Position numbers and translations under genes: made by a program
Shown: one piece after another, positions 45,437-56,298 of the stretch
Numbering within the stretch: the stretch's first letter is position 1
Layout: each line of letters opens with the position of its first letter
Source: Rahnella inusitata
Lineage (GTDB): Bacteria; Pseudomonadota; Gammaproteobacteria; Enterobacterales; Enterobacteriaceae
NCBI RefSeq assembly: GCF_003263515.1
Contig: NZ_JYDE01000007.1
Location: forward strand, 62,001-126,000
Direction: 5' to 3'
Length of the DNA stretch: 64,000 nt
Notes under the pieces: generated by a model
What the model saw: only the letters and a program-made list of their open reading frames with translations
What the model was told of the DNA's origin: nothing
Databases searched by the model: none

Positions 45437-46747
45437 ATGAGTTCCGAAGTAACGACCAATGAAGCCATGCCCGTGTTCCTTTCCACTCAGCCTGCTGATG
45501 CGCGCTGGGGCGAAAAAGCCACACTGAGTACCGATTCTGCGGGCATGACCATTCATCTGAATGGCGGCGACGCGCTGACGGCAATCTCCCGCGCGGCACG
45601 TCGTATCGACGGTCAGGGCGTTAAAAATGTCAAACTGGCCGGTGAAGGCTGGGATCTCGAAAACAGCTGGGCATTCTGGCAGGGCTTCCGTGGCCCGAAA
45701 GGCACCCGTAACGTCGAATGGGCCGAATTATCAGAAGATGATTCGACCACGCTAAAGCAGCGCCTGAAAATCATCGACTGGGTGCGCAACACTATCAATA
45801 CCCCTGCAGAAGACTTGTCACCAGAGCAACTGGCCACGCGCGCTGTGGATCTGATGTGCGAATTTGGTAACGATAAAGTCAGCTATCGCATCACCAAAGG
45901 TGACGATCTTCGTCAGCAAAATTATAACGGCCTGCACATTGTTGGCCGTGGTTCAGATCGCGCTCCGGTTCTGCTGGCGCTCGATTACAACCCAAGCGGC
46001 GACGCTGAAGCGCCGGTTTACGCCTGCCTGGTGGGCAAAGGTATTACTTTTGATACCGGCGGCTACAGCCTCAAACCGAGCGGCTCTATGGATTCCATGA
46101 AAGCTGACATGGGCGGCGCAGCGACCCTGACCGGTGCGCTGGCGCTGGCCGCAGCCAACGGCCTGAATAAACGCGTGAAGCTTTATCTGTGCTGCGCGGA
46201 CAATATGGTCAGCGGCAATGCGCTCAAACTGGGCGATATCATTCGCTACCGCAATGGCAAAACCGTTGAAGTGATGAACACCGACGCTGAAGGCCGTCTG
46301 GTACTGGCAGATGGCCTGATCGACGCCTCTGCACAGAATCCTGAACTGCTGATCGACGCGGCAACGCTGACCGGTGCGGCCAAAACGGCGCTGGGCAACG
46401 ATTATCACGCGCTGTTCAGCTTCGACGATGCGCTGGCTGGCGAACTGCTGGCAAGTGCGAAAGCCGAACACGAACCTTTCTGGCGTCTGCCACTGGAAGA
46501 GTTCCATCGTTCACATCTGCCGTCAAACTTCGCGGAACTGAACAATATCGCTGGTCCCTCTCACACCGCCGGTGCGAGCACGGCTGCCGCATTTTTGTCT
46601 CACTTTGTGACGGATTACAAAAAAGGCTGGTTGCACATCGACTGTTCCGCAACTTACCGCAAAAGTGCGGCTGACCAGTGGTCTGCCGGTGCCACCGGCC
46701 TGGGCGTGCGCACTGTCGCCAACCTGTTGTTAGCCAAAGCAAAATAA
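45437..46747 (+). CDS. pepB: Peptidase B (PepB), leucyl aminopeptidase family
   Basis: 436-residue M17 aminopeptidase, hexameric and Mn/Zn-dependent, that removes N-terminal residues from peptides. The signature [15 protein letters not shown] and metal motifs [15 protein letters not shown] and [11 protein letters not shown] are present. AGGAG 7 nt before the ATG at 45437 decides the start; the in-frame codons upstream are not conserved. In E. coli it is the gene after iscX at the end of the isc cluster; here it follows iscS directly. Confidence 0.97.
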   Translation: MSSEVTTNEAMPVFLSTQPADARWGEKATLSTDSAGMTIHLNGGDALTAISRAARRIDGQGVKNVKLAGEGWDLENSWAFWQGFRGPKGTRNVEWAELSEDDSTTLKQRLKIIDWVRNTINTPAEDLSPEQLATRAVDLMCEFGNDKVSYRITKGDDLRQQNYNGLHIVGRGSDRAPVLLALDYNPSGDAEAPVYACLVGKGITFDTGGYSLKPSGSMDSMKADMGGAATLTGALALAAANGLNKRVKLYLCCADNMVSGNALKLGDIIRYRNGKTVEVMNTDAEGRLVLADGLIDASAQNPELLIDAATLTGAAKTALGNDYHALFSFDDALAGELLASAKAEHEPFWRLPLEEFHRSHLPSNFAELNNIAGPSHTAGASTAAAFLSHFVTDYKKGWLHIDCSATYRKSAADQWSAGATGLGVRTVANLLLAKAK

Positions 46748-46900
46748 CTACCCAGCATACTTCGAGCGGCAAATGCGCAAGTGCTGCGCAAAAGGCCTGA
46801 TCCTTTTGTCGTACAACTCGAATTTTTGGTATCAGGCATTGTTTTGACCACGGGGCGCTCACGGGCGCCCCGTTTTATACCTTTACCGGAGTAAAGAACC

Positions 46901-47764
46901 ATGAGTGTCCCACACGACCATCTCCCTGCCGGTAGCGCTGCGACGGACGGTGAAAACGAGCTGGAGCGACTGCTCCGTCTGTCCGTGACCGCTGCCGCCT
47001 GGCGTCCGGCGTTTTACCAGACGCTGCTGGATTCCACCGTGTTTGTTTTGGGCGATGCCGGTCAGGATAATGCGGAACAACAGGGCAGTGTGGCGATCAC
47101 TGCGGGCAGCGAACTGAATATCCTGCACTGGGAAAAACAGGACGGTAGCTCGATCATTCCTTTCTTTTCGTCCGTCGACGTTCTGGAAAAAGCCAGCGCT
47201 GGCGAAAGCCCGGATGAGCAGGCCTTTGTGGCACTTCCGGCCCGGGTGTTATTTGAAATGACGCAGGGTGAAGAGCTGTTTCTGAATCCGAAATCTGAAT
47301 ACGGTAAAGAGTTTTACCCGAGCGAAGTCACGCTGCTGCTCAACAACGGCGGCCTGAATGCGCCGTCGGAACTGGTACTCGATAAAGAAAGCCAGCTTCT
47401 GATAGGCCAGCCGGAAGAGTATCCGTCGGCGATGATTGACGCGCTGACGACATTGTTCACGCAAAAAAAACCGGTACGCCGGGCGTTCATGGCGCTTATC
47501 CACGACAAAACCGTCGACGAGCAGCCGAACCTGTTAATTGGGGTTGAAGCTGACGGTGATGAGCAGGAAATTGATGCGCTGATCCGTGAAGCGGGAAATG
47601 TGGCCGCCGAAACATCACCGGACGACCGTCCTGTGGATTTCTGTATCGTTTCTGAAAAGGAACGCGGCATCAGTCATTATCTGATAAGCCATACGCAACC
47701 GTTCTATCAGCGCAAGTGGGGAAGCTGGCTGCGTAACATTATTCCTTCGTCCGGGCAGGCGTAA
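46901..47764 (+). CDS. sseB: SseB family protein
   Basis: 287-residue cytoplasmic protein of the enhanced-serine-sensitivity family (SseB N and C domains): NELERLLRLSVTAAAWRPAF, then VDVLEKASAGESPDEQAFVA and a C-terminal part around FYQRKWGSWLRNI. In E. coli overexpression makes cells serine-sensitive; the molecular role is unclear. GGAG precedes the ATG. Follows pepB as in E. coli. Confidence 0.94.
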   Translation: MSVPHDHLPAGSAATDGENELERLLRLSVTAAAWRPAFYQTLLDSTVFVLGDAGQDNAEQQGSVAITAGSELNILHWEKQDGSSIIPFFSSVDVLEKASAGESPDEQAFVALPARVLFEMTQGEELFLNPKSEYGKEFYPSEVTLLLNNGGLNAPSELVLDKESQLLIGQPEEYPSAMIDALTTLFTQKKPVRRAFMALIHDKTVDEQPNLLIGVEADGDEQEIDALIREAGNVAAETSPDDRPVDFCIVSEKERGISHYLISHTQPFYQRKWGSWLRNIIPSSGQA

Positions 47765-47989
47765 AACGGTAAGGGGGATCTTTGCGTTAATCCCCTAATT
47801 GTCCCCGTTTTGTTTAAGGGGATTAGGCAGTTTGTGCATGATCGTGAATCAATGCCGCATTTTTTTAATTAAATGTTGTGATTCGGGTAGGCAATCTTAA
47901 CTTCGCTCCCTATAATCACCGCCATTTTACGGCAGGTATAACATTAAATTAACCGGCCCTACCTATAAAAGTCAGACAGAGGTTTTTCC

Positions 47990-48415
47990 ATGACTATCCA
48001 ACGTACTTTCTCCATCATCAAGCCAAACTCCGTTGCTAACAATGACATCGGCGCAATCTACGCACGTTTCGAACGCGCAGGTTTCTCCATCATTGCTTCT
48101 AAAATGCTGAAACTGACCAAAGAGCAGGCTGAAGGTTTCTACGCTGAGCACAAAGGTCGTCCATTCTTTGACGGTCTGGTTGAATTCATGACGTCTGGCC
48201 CGATCGTTGTTCAGGTTCTGGAAGGCGAAAACGCAGTTCAGCGTAACCGTGACATCATGGGTGCAACTAACCCGGAAAACGCACTGGCCGGTACCCTGCG
48301 TGCAGATTTCGCAGACAGCTTCACTGCTAACGCCGTTCACGGTTCTGATGCAGTAGAATCCGCACAACGCGAAATCGCTTACTTCTTCGACGAAAGCGAA
48401 ATCTGCCCGCGTTAA
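47990..48415 (+). CDS. ndk: Nucleoside diphosphate kinase
   Basis: 141 residues; balances NTP pools by transferring the gamma-phosphate through a phospho-histidine (NAVHGSDA, His117). [11 protein letters not shown] at the N terminus binds the nucleotide. The sequence is nearly that of E. coli Ndk. It lies between sseB and rlmN as in E. coli. Confidence 0.98.
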   Translation: MTIQRTFSIIKPNSVANNDIGAIYARFERAGFSIIASKMLKLTKEQAEGFYAEHKGRPFFDGLVEFMTSGPIVVQVLEGENAVQRNRDIMGATNPENALAGTLRADFADSFTANAVHGSDAVESAQREIAYFFDESEICPR

Positions 48416-48518
48416 GATTTTCGGGCGTCATTGCCGGAAGACAGACCGCAAATTCGCAAGAATTTTGTCAGCGTCGCCTTCCAAACATGGCAACTCTGCC
48501 CTAAAATTTGTACAATGT

Positions 48519-48553
48519 TGCGCCCCGAATGAGCCAGCCTCTTCGGGGCGCAA
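48519..48553 (+). terminator. Terminator after ndk
   Basis: TTGCGCCCCGAA and TTCGGGGCGCAA form a 12-bp stem with an 11-nt loop, then TTTATT. Fits an intrinsic terminator 100 bp past ndk. Confidence 0.7.
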
Positions 48554-48652
48554 TTTATTGCAGGCCACCTGAATGCCGCTTATGCGCGCAGACTGTACCG
48601 GTTCTGCACTTCCCTGGCGCCATAACGTGTAACAACGAGGCCATATTTCATT

Positions 48653-49852
48653 ATGTTAGAATCAACAACTCCCGAGCAAAACGTGTCTGAAACCTTCCCG
48701 ATTTCCGCAGAGGAAGTGAAAACTGTTGCTCCTGCTGCCGCAAAAATTAACCTTCTTGATCTTAACCGCAAACAAATGCGTGAGTTCTTCATCAACATGG
48801 GCGAGAAACCGTTCCGTGCTGATCAGGTCATGAAGTGGATGTACCATTATTGCAGCGATGATTTCGAGCAAATGACCGATATCAATAAACCGCTGCGTGA
48901 CAAACTGGCGCGCGTGGCTGAAATCCGCGCTCCGGAAGTCGCTTCCGAACAACGTTCTACCGATGGCACCATCAAATGGGCGATTCAGGTCGGCGGGCAA
49001 CTGGTCGAAACCGTGTACATCCCGGACGGCGATCGCGCCACGCTTTGCGTCTCCTCCCAGGTTGGCTGCGCGCTGGAATGTACTTTCTGTTCTACGGCTC
49101 AACAGGGCTTTAACCGTAACCTGCGCGTGTCCGAAATCATTGGTCAGGTCTGGCGTGCGGCGAAAATCATCGGTGCTGCCAAAATTACGGGCACCCGTCC
49201 CATCACTAACGTCGTGATGATGGGCATGGGCGAACCTTTGCTGAACCTGACGAACGTCGTTCCGGCGATGGAAATCATGCTGGATGACTTCGGGTTTGGC
49301 CTGTCTAAACGCCGCGTGACGCTGTCCACTTCTGGCGTCGTGCCTGCGCTGGATAAGCTGGGTGACATGATTGACGTTGCGCTGGCTATTTCTCTGCACG
49401 CGCCGAACGACACTATTCGCGATGAAATCGTGCCGATTAACCGCAAGTACAATATCGATACTTTTCTGGCCGCCGTTGAACGTTACATCAGTAAATCCAA
49501 CGCCAACCAGGGCCGCGTGACCATTGAGTACGTTATGCTCGACCATATCAACGATGGCACCGAGCATGCGCATGAGCTGGCTGAGCGTCTGAAAAATACG
49601 CCGTGCAAAATCAACCTGATCCCATGGAACCCGTTCCCTGGCGCGCCGTATGGCCGCAGCTCAAACAGCCGTATCGATCGTTTCTCTAAAGTACTGATGG
49701 AGTATGGGTTTACCGTCATCGTGCGTAAAACCCGTGGTGATGACATTGATGCCGCCTGTGGCCAGCTGGCCGGTGACGTCATTGACCGCACCAAACGTAC
49801 GTTGAAGAAAAAGATGGCGGCTGAACAACAGATTTCCGTTAAAGCCGTTTAA
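48653..49852 (+). CDS. rlmN: Dual-specificity rRNA/tRNA methyltransferase RlmN
   Basis: 399-residue radical-SAM enzyme that makes 2-methyladenosine at A2503 of 23S rRNA and A37 of some tRNAs. The CxxxCxxC cluster motif lies at Cys139, Cys143 and Cys146 ([20 protein letters not shown]), and the late cysteine is in [12 protein letters not shown]. It is slightly longer than E. coli RlmN (384) at the N terminus. Being a [4Fe-4S] enzyme, it needs Fe-S assembly despite the reduced isc locus next door. Confidence 0.97.
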   Translation: MLESTTPEQNVSETFPISAEEVKTVAPAAAKINLLDLNRKQMREFFINMGEKPFRADQVMKWMYHYCSDDFEQMTDINKPLRDKLARVAEIRAPEVASEQRSTDGTIKWAIQVGGQLVETVYIPDGDRATLCVSSQVGCALECTFCSTAQQGFNRNLRVSEIIGQVWRAAKIIGAAKITGTRPITNVVMMGMGEPLLNLTNVVPAMEIMLDDFGFGLSKRRVTLSTSGVVPALDKLGDMIDVALAISLHAPNDTIRDEIVPINRKYNIDTFLAAVERYISKSNANQGRVTIEYVMLDHINDGTEHAHELAERLKNTPCKINLIPWNPFPGAPYGRSSNSRIDRFSKVLMEYGFTVIVRKTRGDDIDAACGQLAGDVIDRTKRTLKKKMAAEQQISVKAV

Positions 49853-49936
49853 TCGTCAGAAGGGCAGCGCAGGGCCTGGAGGTATCACTCAAAGCCCTGC
49901 GTTTTATTGTCGGTGGCAGAATAAAGGGAATTAAGC

Positions 49937-50698
49937 ATGGCAATGAAAGGCAGTGCGAAAATGCTGATGGCTGCCGGTTTGGCGGCTGCTCTGTTGTCGG
50001 GGTGTTCAAGCGCTCCGAAAGAGACGCAGGCAGCAACAGGTGCATCCCAAACCCGTCTTGAACTGGGGATGGCGTATCTCACTCAGGGAAATATGGATGC
50101 GGCGAAACAGAATCTGCAAAAAGCCGCAGACAGTGCGCCGGATGATTATCGTACTCAGTTGGGCATGGCACTTTACGAGCAAAAAACCGGCGATCAGAAA
50201 GCTGCCGAAAGCCGCTATCAGCAAGCGCTGAAGCTGGCTCCGCAAAATGGGACCGTCTTAAATAATTACGGTGCGTTTTTGTGTAGTTTAGGGCAGTATG
50301 TACCGGCACAACAGCAGTTTAGCGCCGCAGCCAATGCGCCTGATTACGGTCAGGTGGCAGACAGTCTCGAAAATGCAGGCTACTGTTTTCTGAAGGCAAA
50401 TCAGAATGAGGAAGCGCGAGTGTTACTGAGCCGGGCATTAAAAACCGATCCCGATAAAGGCGCACCCTTGCTGACAGAGGCAACCAAAGAATTTGAAGAA
50501 GGGAATCGCGCTCAGGCGAAACTTCTACTGGATATCTACCAGCATGTCCTGCCAGCCACGGCTGACAGCATTATGTTACAAATTCGATTCGCTGCGTTAG
50601 CGGGCAATCCGGATAGCGTTCAACGCTTCGGTAAGCAGCTTGCGCGAAGTTATCCACAATCCAAACAGTACCAGCAGTTCTTAGCTAATGAATACTGA
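49937..50698 (+). CDS. pilW: Type IV pilus biogenesis/stability lipoprotein PilW
   Basis: 253-residue lipoprotein (lipobox LLSGC, Cys about 23) made of tetratricopeptide repeats: [19 protein letters not shown], then [20 protein letters not shown] and later units. PilW/PilF assists assembly of the PilQ secretin in pseudomonads. No pilus genes are near, so its job here is uncertain. It lies between rlmN and rodZ, where E. coli has no gene, and overlaps rodZ by 11 nt. Confidence 0.9.
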   Translation: MAMKGSAKMLMAAGLAAALLSGCSSAPKETQAATGASQTRLELGMAYLTQGNMDAAKQNLQKAADSAPDDYRTQLGMALYEQKTGDQKAAESRYQQALKLAPQNGTVLNNYGAFLCSLGQYVPAQQQFSAAANAPDYGQVADSLENAGYCFLKANQNEEARVLLSRALKTDPDKGAPLLTEATKEFEEGNRAQAKLLLDIYQHVLPATADSIMLQIRFAALAGNPDSVQRFGKQLARSYPQSKQYQQFLANEY

Positions 50699-51686
50699 AG
50701 CCTCCCAAGAAAATAAAGTTACATTGACCGCAGGCCAACGTCTGGGTCAGGCGCGTGAAGAGTTAGGGCTCAGCCATCAGGCCGTTGCAGAACGCCTGTG
50801 TCTGAAAGTCTCTACGATTCGCCAAATTGAAGAAGATACTACGCCGGCCGATCTCGCGCCGACTTTCCTGCGTGGTTATCTTCGTTCCTATGCCAAACTG
50901 GTTCATATCCCGGAAGAAGAGCTCTTAAACCTGATTGGTAAGCAAGCCCCGATTAAAGTGCCGAAAGTCGCTTCTATGCAGGGTTTCTCTCTCGGTAAGT
51001 CTCGCAAAAAACGCGATGGCTGGCTGATGGGCTTTACCTGGCTGGTGGTGTTTGTGGTGATTGGCCTGACCGGTGCATGGTGGTGGCAAAACCATCAGGC
51101 GCAGCAGGAAGAAATCGCGACAATGGCCGATCAGTCTACGGCTCAACTGAATCAGGATAACGGCCAGGGGCAAACTATTCCTCTGGGCGGTGGTGACAAC
51201 GCTAATTCTGCACCGACGACAGAAGACACGTCTTCTGCGCCTGACGCAGCAGCGACGACGCCACAATCACAGAACTCAATTCCTTTGAACACGGCGCAAA
51301 CGCCAACGGATAACAGCGCACCGGCTTCCGCCGGAACGCCTGCAGCACAAGCACCTGCTGCGGTATCCACCAGCCAGCCAGCAACGGCTGAGAATGGTCT
51401 GCCAACCGGTGATGCACAAACTGCTGCGGCAGGTGCGGATCCGCAAGCTGTCGCTTTGACGTTCAAAGCTGACTGCTGGTTACAGATCGATGACGCGTCA
51501 GGTAAAACCTTGTTCAGCGGCATCAAAAAAGGCGGCGAAACCCTGAGCGTGAAGGGAACTGCACCTTATAAGCTGAAAATCGGCGCACCGGGTGCAGTGG
51601 ATATTCAATTCCAGGGCAAGCCGGTTGATTTAAGTCGTTTTGTAAAATCAAGCCGTGTTGCGCGCCTGACTATCGCTGCCGAGTAA
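50688..51686 (+). CDS. rodZ: Cytoskeleton protein RodZ
   Basis: 332-residue cell-shape protein that links MreB to the elongasome. The cytoplasmic helix-turn-helix domain ([20 protein letters not shown], 16-85) binds MreB, one membrane helix (about 114-132) follows, then a long Ala/Thr/Pro/Gln-rich periplasmic linker and a C-terminal DUF4115 domain ([20 protein letters not shown]). Overlaps pilW at its start. Confidence 0.96.
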   Translation: MNTEASQENKVTLTAGQRLGQAREELGLSHQAVAERLCLKVSTIRQIEEDTTPADLAPTFLRGYLRSYAKLVHIPEEELLNLIGKQAPIKVPKVASMQGFSLGKSRKKRDGWLMGFTWLVVFVVIGLTGAWWWQNHQAQQEEIATMADQSTAQLNQDNGQGQTIPLGGGDNANSAPTTEDTSSAPDAAATTPQSQNSIPLNTAQTPTDNSAPASAGTPAAQAPAAVSTSQPATAENGLPTGDAQTAAAGADPQAVALTFKADCWLQIDDASGKTLFSGIKKGGETLSVKGTAPYKLKIGAPGAVDIQFQGKPVDLSRFVKSSRVARLTIAAE

Positions 51687-51728
51687 TCGGCAGCTTGTCG
51701 GACGATTGCAACGATGGAGAGTGAAGTA

Positions 51729-52850
51729 ATGCATAACCAAGCACCCATTACCCGTCGCAAATCAACCCGGATTTATGTCGGCAAGGTGCCTGTAGGTGAT
51801 GGCGCGCCGATTGCTGTGCAATCGATGACCAACACCCGCACCACAGATGTCGCGGCGACGGTCGCCCAGATCAAATCGCTGGAACGCGTAGGCGTCGATA
51901 TTGTCCGCGTTTCTGTGCCTACCATGGATGCCGCTGAGGCGTTCAAGCTTATCAAGCAGCAGGTGAATGTTCCGCTGGTTGCTGATATCCATTTTGACTA
52001 CCGTATCGCGCTGAAAGTGGCGGAGTACGGCGTTGATTGCCTGCGCATTAATCCGGGCAACATCGGTAATGAATCACGCATCCGTTCCGTGGTGGACTGC
52101 GCCCGACATTACAATATTCCTATCCGCATCGGTGTGAACGGTGGCTCTCTGGAAAAAGATATCCAGGAAAAGTTCGGCGAACCTACGCCCGAAGCGCTGC
52201 TGGAATCCGCGATGCGTCATGTCGACATTCTCGACAGACTTAATTTTGATCAGTTCAAAGTCAGCGTAAAAGCCTCTGATGTGTTTCTTGCCGTCGAGTC
52301 TTATCGTCTGCTGGCGAAGCGTATTGATCAGCCTTTGCATTTGGGTATCACGGAAGCGGGCGGTTTACGCGCCGGTTCGGTGAAATCTGCTATCGGTCTC
52401 GGCCTGCTGTTGTCTGAAGGTATCGGCGATACGCTGCGTATTTCTCTGGCCGCCGATCCGGTCGAAGAAGTGAAAGTCGGTTTTGATATTCTGAAATCCT
52501 TGCGCATCCGTTCCCGTGGCATCAACTTTATTGCCTGCCCGACCTGTTCGCGTCAGGAGTTTGATGTCATCGGCACCGTCAATGCGTTAGAGCAGCGTCT
52601 TGAAGACTTGATCACGCCAATGGATGTTTCCATCATCGGTTGCGTGGTGAACGGTCCGGGCGAAGCGCTGGTTTCCACTATTGGCGTCACTGGCGGCCAT
52701 AATAAAAGCGGTTTCTACGAAGACGGCGTTCGTCAGAGAGATCGTTTTGATAACGAGCAGATGATCGATCAGTTAGAAGCGAAGATCCGCGCCAAAGCGG
52801 CGATTATGGATGAGAGTAAACGTATCGTTATCAATCATCTTGAAAAGTAA
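51729..52850 (+). CDS. ispG: 4-hydroxy-3-methylbut-2-enyl diphosphate synthase IspG
   Basis: 373-residue [4Fe-4S] enzyme of the MEP pathway for isoprenoids, converting MEcPP into HMBPP. Conserved [10 protein letters not shown]-like start ([20 protein letters not shown]) and cluster cysteines in [12 protein letters not shown] and [13 protein letters not shown]. The ATG at 51729 is chosen from homology and the GGAG upstream; a 51714 ATG has no ribosome binding site. Between rodZ and hisS as in E. coli. Confidence 0.97.
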   Translation: MHNQAPITRRKSTRIYVGKVPVGDGAPIAVQSMTNTRTTDVAATVAQIKSLERVGVDIVRVSVPTMDAAEAFKLIKQQVNVPLVADIHFDYRIALKVAEYGVDCLRINPGNIGNESRIRSVVDCARHYNIPIRIGVNGGSLEKDIQEKFGEPTPEALLESAMRHVDILDRLNFDQFKVSVKASDVFLAVESYRLLAKRIDQPLHLGITEAGGLRAGSVKSAIGLGLLLSEGIGDTLRISLAADPVEEVKVGFDILKSLRIRSRGINFIACPTCSRQEFDVIGTVNALEQRLEDLITPMDVSIIGCVVNGPGEALVSTIGVTGGHNKSGFYEDGVRQRDRFDNEQMIDQLEAKIRAKAAIMDESKRIVINHLEK

Positions 52851-52891
52851 CATCGGTTGCGGGCGTCAGAGTATGCTCGCAGTATTATATT

Positions 52892-52959
52892 GAACCCGAC
52901 AGGGGGTGATGGCGTCTGTGCGTTGAACCGCAGACCACAAACCCCCTATAATCGGGTTC
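52892..52959 (+). promoter_or_regulatory. hisS promoter within an inverted repeat
   Basis: TTGAAC (52923-52928), 18 nt, TATAAT (52947-52952) is a near-consensus sigma-70 promoter for hisS. The -10 sits inside the right arm of a split inverted repeat: GAACCCGA/AGGGGG on the left, ACCCCC/TCGGGTTC on the right. The repeat might also fold in ispG read-through transcripts. Confidence 0.6.
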
Positions 52960-52987
52960 ATTTTTTATAAAACGATAGAGAACTGAC

Positions 52988-54262
52988 GTGGCAAAGAATA
53001 TCCAGGCCATTCGCGGCATGAACGACTACCTGCCGGAAGACACGGCGCTGTGGCAGCGTATCGAAGGTACTTTGAAACAGGTACTCGGCGGTTACGGCTA
53101 CAGCGAAATCCGTATGCCGATTGTAGAGCAGACCCCATTGTTTAAACGCGCGATCGGTGAAGTGACCGATGTCGTGGAAAAAGAAATGTACACCTTTGAG
53201 GATCGCAACGGTGAAAGCCTGACGCTGCGCCCTGAAGGAACGGCCGGCTGCGTGCGCGCCGGTATCGAACATGGTCTGCTGTACAATCAGGAACAACGTC
53301 TGTGGTACATCGGCCCGATGTTCCGCTACGAACGCCCGCAAAAAGGACGCTATCGTCAGTTTAATCAGTTGGGTGTCGAAGTCTTTGGTCTGCAAGGCCC
53401 GGATATCGATGCGGAACTGATCCTGCTGAGCGCCCGCTGGTGGCGTGCGCTGGGCATCTCCGAGCACGTTACGCTGGAACTGAACTCTATCGGTTCACTG
53501 GAAGCCCGTGCGAACTATCGCGATGCGTTGGTGGCCTTCCTTGAGCAGCATAAAGACAAGCTGGATGAAGACTGCAAACGTCGAATGTACAGCAATCCTC
53601 TGCGTGTTCTGGATTCCAAAAATCCGGAAATTCAGACGTTATTGAACGATGCGCCAGAGCTCGGTGACTACCTTGATGATGAATCAAGGGAACACTTTAC
53701 CGGTCTGTGTGAACTTTTAGAGCAGTCTGGTATCCCATATACGATTAATCAGCGACTTGTGCGCGGTCTGGATTATTACAACCGCACCGTGTTCGAGTGG
53801 GTAACCAGCAGTCTGGGCTCACAGGGTACTGTGTGTGCGGGTGGCCGTTACGACGGGCTGGTTGAACAATTGGGGGGGCGTGCGACGCCTGCCGTCGGTT
53901 TTGCGATGGGGCTTGAGCGTCTGGTATTACTGGTTCAGGCCGTAAATCCAGACTTCAAAGCGCCTGCGACGGTTGATGCTTACGTCATTTCTTCTGGCGC
54001 GGGTACACAAGGTGCAGCCATGAAACTGGCTGAAACGCTGCGTGATGCTATGCCGGAACTGAAAGTGATGACGAATTACGGTGGCGGCAACTTCAAGAAG
54101 CAATTCGCCCGTGCTGATAAATGGGGTGCACGAGTTGCCCTGGTATTAGGCGAAGATGAAGTCGCTAACCAGCAGGTTGTGGTCAAAGACCTGCAAACTG
54201 GAACGCAAGAAACGCTGACGCACAGTGAAGTTGCTGGGCGTCTGGCTTCGATGTTGGGTTAA
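52988..54262 (+). CDS. hisS: Histidyl-tRNA synthetase
   Basis: 424-residue class II synthetase charging tRNA-His. Motif 2 ([20 protein letters not shown]), the histidine motif [15 protein letters not shown] and motif 3 ([11 protein letters not shown]) are intact. The start is GTG, as in E. coli-type genes. First gene of a unit with yfgM (13 bp) and bamB (11 bp). Confidence 0.98.
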   Translation: MAKNIQAIRGMNDYLPEDTALWQRIEGTLKQVLGGYGYSEIRMPIVEQTPLFKRAIGEVTDVVEKEMYTFEDRNGESLTLRPEGTAGCVRAGIEHGLLYNQEQRLWYIGPMFRYERPQKGRYRQFNQLGVEVFGLQGPDIDAELILLSARWWRALGISEHVTLELNSIGSLEARANYRDALVAFLEQHKDKLDEDCKRRMYSNPLRVLDSKNPEIQTLLNDAPELGDYLDDESREHFTGLCELLEQSGIPYTINQRLVRGLDYYNRTVFEWVTSSLGSQGTVCAGGRYDGLVEQLGGRATPAVGFAMGLERLVLLVQAVNPDFKAPATVDAYVISSGAGTQGAAMKLAETLRDAMPELKVMTNYGGGNFKKQFARADKWGARVALVLGEDEVANQQVVVKDLQTGTQETLTHSEVAGRLASMLG

Positions 54263-54275
54263 GGAGAAGGACACT

Positions 54276-54896
54276 GTGGAAGTCTATACCACTGAGAATG
54301 AACAGGTTGATGCTGTACGTCGCTTCTTTGCCGAAAACGGTAAAGCGCTGGCCATCGGCGTTGTTCTGGGTATTGTAGCCCTGGGCGGCTGGCGTTTCTG
54401 GCAGAGCCATCAGGACTCTGCCCTGACGGAAGCTTCTGCGTCTTTCCAGAAAGCAAATCAGGCAATGGCCAGCAAAAGTGCGCAAGGCGTGGCCGAGCTC
54501 GAGAAGTTTGGTCAGAGCAATGACAACAATTACGGTGTGTTTGCCGCTCTGCAACTGGCCGATCACTTTGTCGAAACGAAAGATTTCGCCAATGCTGAAA
54601 AGCAGTTAACGCAGGCGCAAGGTCAGGCCAAAGAAGACAATTTACGCTCGCTGGTGAATTTACGTCTGGCACGTGTCCAGATGCAGCAAGGCAAATTTGA
54701 TGATGCACTCAAAACGTTAGACGGCGTGAAGGGTGAAGGCTGGGCAGCAATGCAGCAAGGCATCCGTGGTGATGTTCTGCTTGCTAAAGGCGATGCGAAA
54801 GGGGCTCGTGATGCCTTCAGCAAAGGTCTGGAATCTAAACCCTCTCAAACGCTGCAAACAATGCTGCGTATGAAATTGAACAACTTAGCCAGCTAA
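54276..54896 (+). CDS. yfgM: Membrane-anchored TPR protein YfgM
   Basis: 206-residue inner-membrane protein with a cytoplasmic N terminus, one helix (ALAIGVVLGIVALGGWRFW, about 24-42) and a periplasmic tetratricopeptide domain. In E. coli it associates with PpiD at the SecYEG translocon and helps periplasmic chaperoning. GTG start chosen from the AAGGAGAAGG before it and from matching the E. coli length. Co-transcribed with hisS and bamB. Confidence 0.95.
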   Translation: MEVYTTENEQVDAVRRFFAENGKALAIGVVLGIVALGGWRFWQSHQDSALTEASASFQKANQAMASKSAQGVAELEKFGQSNDNNYGVFAALQLADHFVETKDFANAEKQLTQAQGQAKEDNLRSLVNLRLARVQMQQGKFDDALKTLDGVKGEGWAAMQQGIRGDVLLAKGDAKGARDAFSKGLESKPSQTLQTMLRMKLNNLAS

Positions 54897-54907
54897 GGGG
54901 AACCCCG

Positions 54908-56089
54908 ATGCAATTGCGTAAAACACTCTTGGTAGGATGGGTTTCTGTTGCCCTGCTGAGTGGCTGTTCATTGTTTAACAGCGAAGAAGATGTCGTCAAA
55001 ATGTCCCCGCTGCCAAAAGTTGAGAATCAATTTACTCCGACGAAAGTCTGGAGCAAATCCGTAGGCGATGGCGTTGGTGATTTTTACTCCCATCTGCGTC
55101 CGGCCTGGCAGGACAGCACCATTTACGCAGCCGATCGTTTTGGCATCGTGAAAGCGCTGGATGCTGACAGCGGTAAAGAAAAATGGAGTGTTAACCTGTC
55201 CGAAAAAACCGGTTTCTTCTCCAGCAACCGTTCAGCACAACTGTCCGGCGGCCTGACTGTTTCCGGCGGCCATGTGTATATCGGCAGTGAAAAAGCGGTG
55301 GTTTATGCGCTGAACACTGAAGATGGCACCGTGGCATGGCAGACCAAAGTGGCGGGCGAAGCATTGTCCCGTCCTGTGGCCAGCGATGGATTAGTGCTGG
55401 TGCATACCGGCAACGGCATGTTGCAGGGTCTGAGCGAATCTGACGGTAAGATCCAGTGGACCGCTAACCTCGATATGCCGACGCTTTCTCTGCGTGGTGA
55501 ATCTGCCCCAGCGGTTGCCTTTGGTGCAGCCATTGTCGGCGGTGATAACGGCCGCGTCAGCGCCGTGCTGATGAAAGAAGGTCAGTTGATCTGGCAGCAA
55601 CGTATTTCACAAACTACCGGTACGACTGAAATCGACCGTCTGAGTGATGTGGATACCACGCCGGTTATCGTTGATGGCGTTGTTTATGCGCTGGCTTACA
55701 ACGGCAATCTGGTGGCGATGGATCTGCGTTCTGGTCAGGTGATGTGGAAACGTGATGTCGGCTCTGTAAATGACATCATCGTCGATGCAGGCCGTATCTA
55801 TATGGTCGATCAGGATGACCGTGTGATGGCGCTGGATACACAGGGCGGCGTAAGCCTGTGGCGTCAAAGCGATCTGTTGCACCGTAATCTTACCGCGCCA
55901 GTGCTGTATAATGGGTATATCGTGGTCGGTGATTCAGAAGGTTATCTGCACTGGATCAACACCACCGACGGTCGTTTCGTTGCTCAGCAGAAAGTCGACA
56001 GTGATGGCTTCCTGAGTGCGCCGATTGTGGCAAGCGATAAGCTGGTGGTACAGGCGAAAGGTGGCGAAGTTTACTCCTTCACCCGCTAA
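54908..56089 (+). CDS. bamB: Outer membrane assembly factor BamB
   Basis: 393-residue lipoprotein (lipobox LLSGC) forming an eight-bladed beta-propeller (PQQ-like repeats such as GTVAWQTKVAGEALSRPVAS and GQVMWKRDVGSVND). Part of the BAM complex inserting beta-barrel proteins into the outer membrane. Eleven base pairs after yfgM. Confidence 0.97.
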   Translation: MQLRKTLLVGWVSVALLSGCSLFNSEEDVVKMSPLPKVENQFTPTKVWSKSVGDGVGDFYSHLRPAWQDSTIYAADRFGIVKALDADSGKEKWSVNLSEKTGFFSSNRSAQLSGGLTVSGGHVYIGSEKAVVYALNTEDGTVAWQTKVAGEALSRPVASDGLVLVHTGNGMLQGLSESDGKIQWTANLDMPTLSLRGESAPAVAFGAAIVGGDNGRVSAVLMKEGQLIWQQRISQTTGTTEIDRLSDVDTTPVIVDGVVYALAYNGNLVAMDLRSGQVMWKRDVGSVNDIIVDAGRIYMVDQDDRVMALDTQGGVSLWRQSDLLHRNLTAPVLYNGYIVVGDSEGYLHWINTTDGRFVAQQKVDSDGFLSAPIVASDKLVVQAKGGEVYSFTR

Positions 56090-56135
56090 AACCGCGCCCG
56101 GCGTCTGGCCCTGAGATCGTTTGATCGCGGGCTTA

Positions 56136-56168
56136 AAAACGGCTCCTGAATTGCTCAGGGGCCGTTTC
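56136..56168 (+). terminator. Probable terminator after bamB
   Basis: AAACGGCTCCTGA-ATTGC-TCAGGGGCCGTTT; stem with one mismatch, followed by a weak T stretch. It would separate bamB from der. Confidence 0.55.
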
Positions 56169-56298
56169 GTATTCTGAAAACCGTGCAATTTGAACGTTGA
56201 ATTGGGCTGTAACAAATTGAATTATAGCTGTTTGTCTGAAACAGAAGGGCAGCAGACTATTTGCGTTTAGCTATAAATAAAAACACTGAGGCTTCAAA

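Noticed and set aside
48662-49573. 303-codon frame antisense to rlmN
   Set aside because: Shadow of a highly conserved gene, with no independent start signals.
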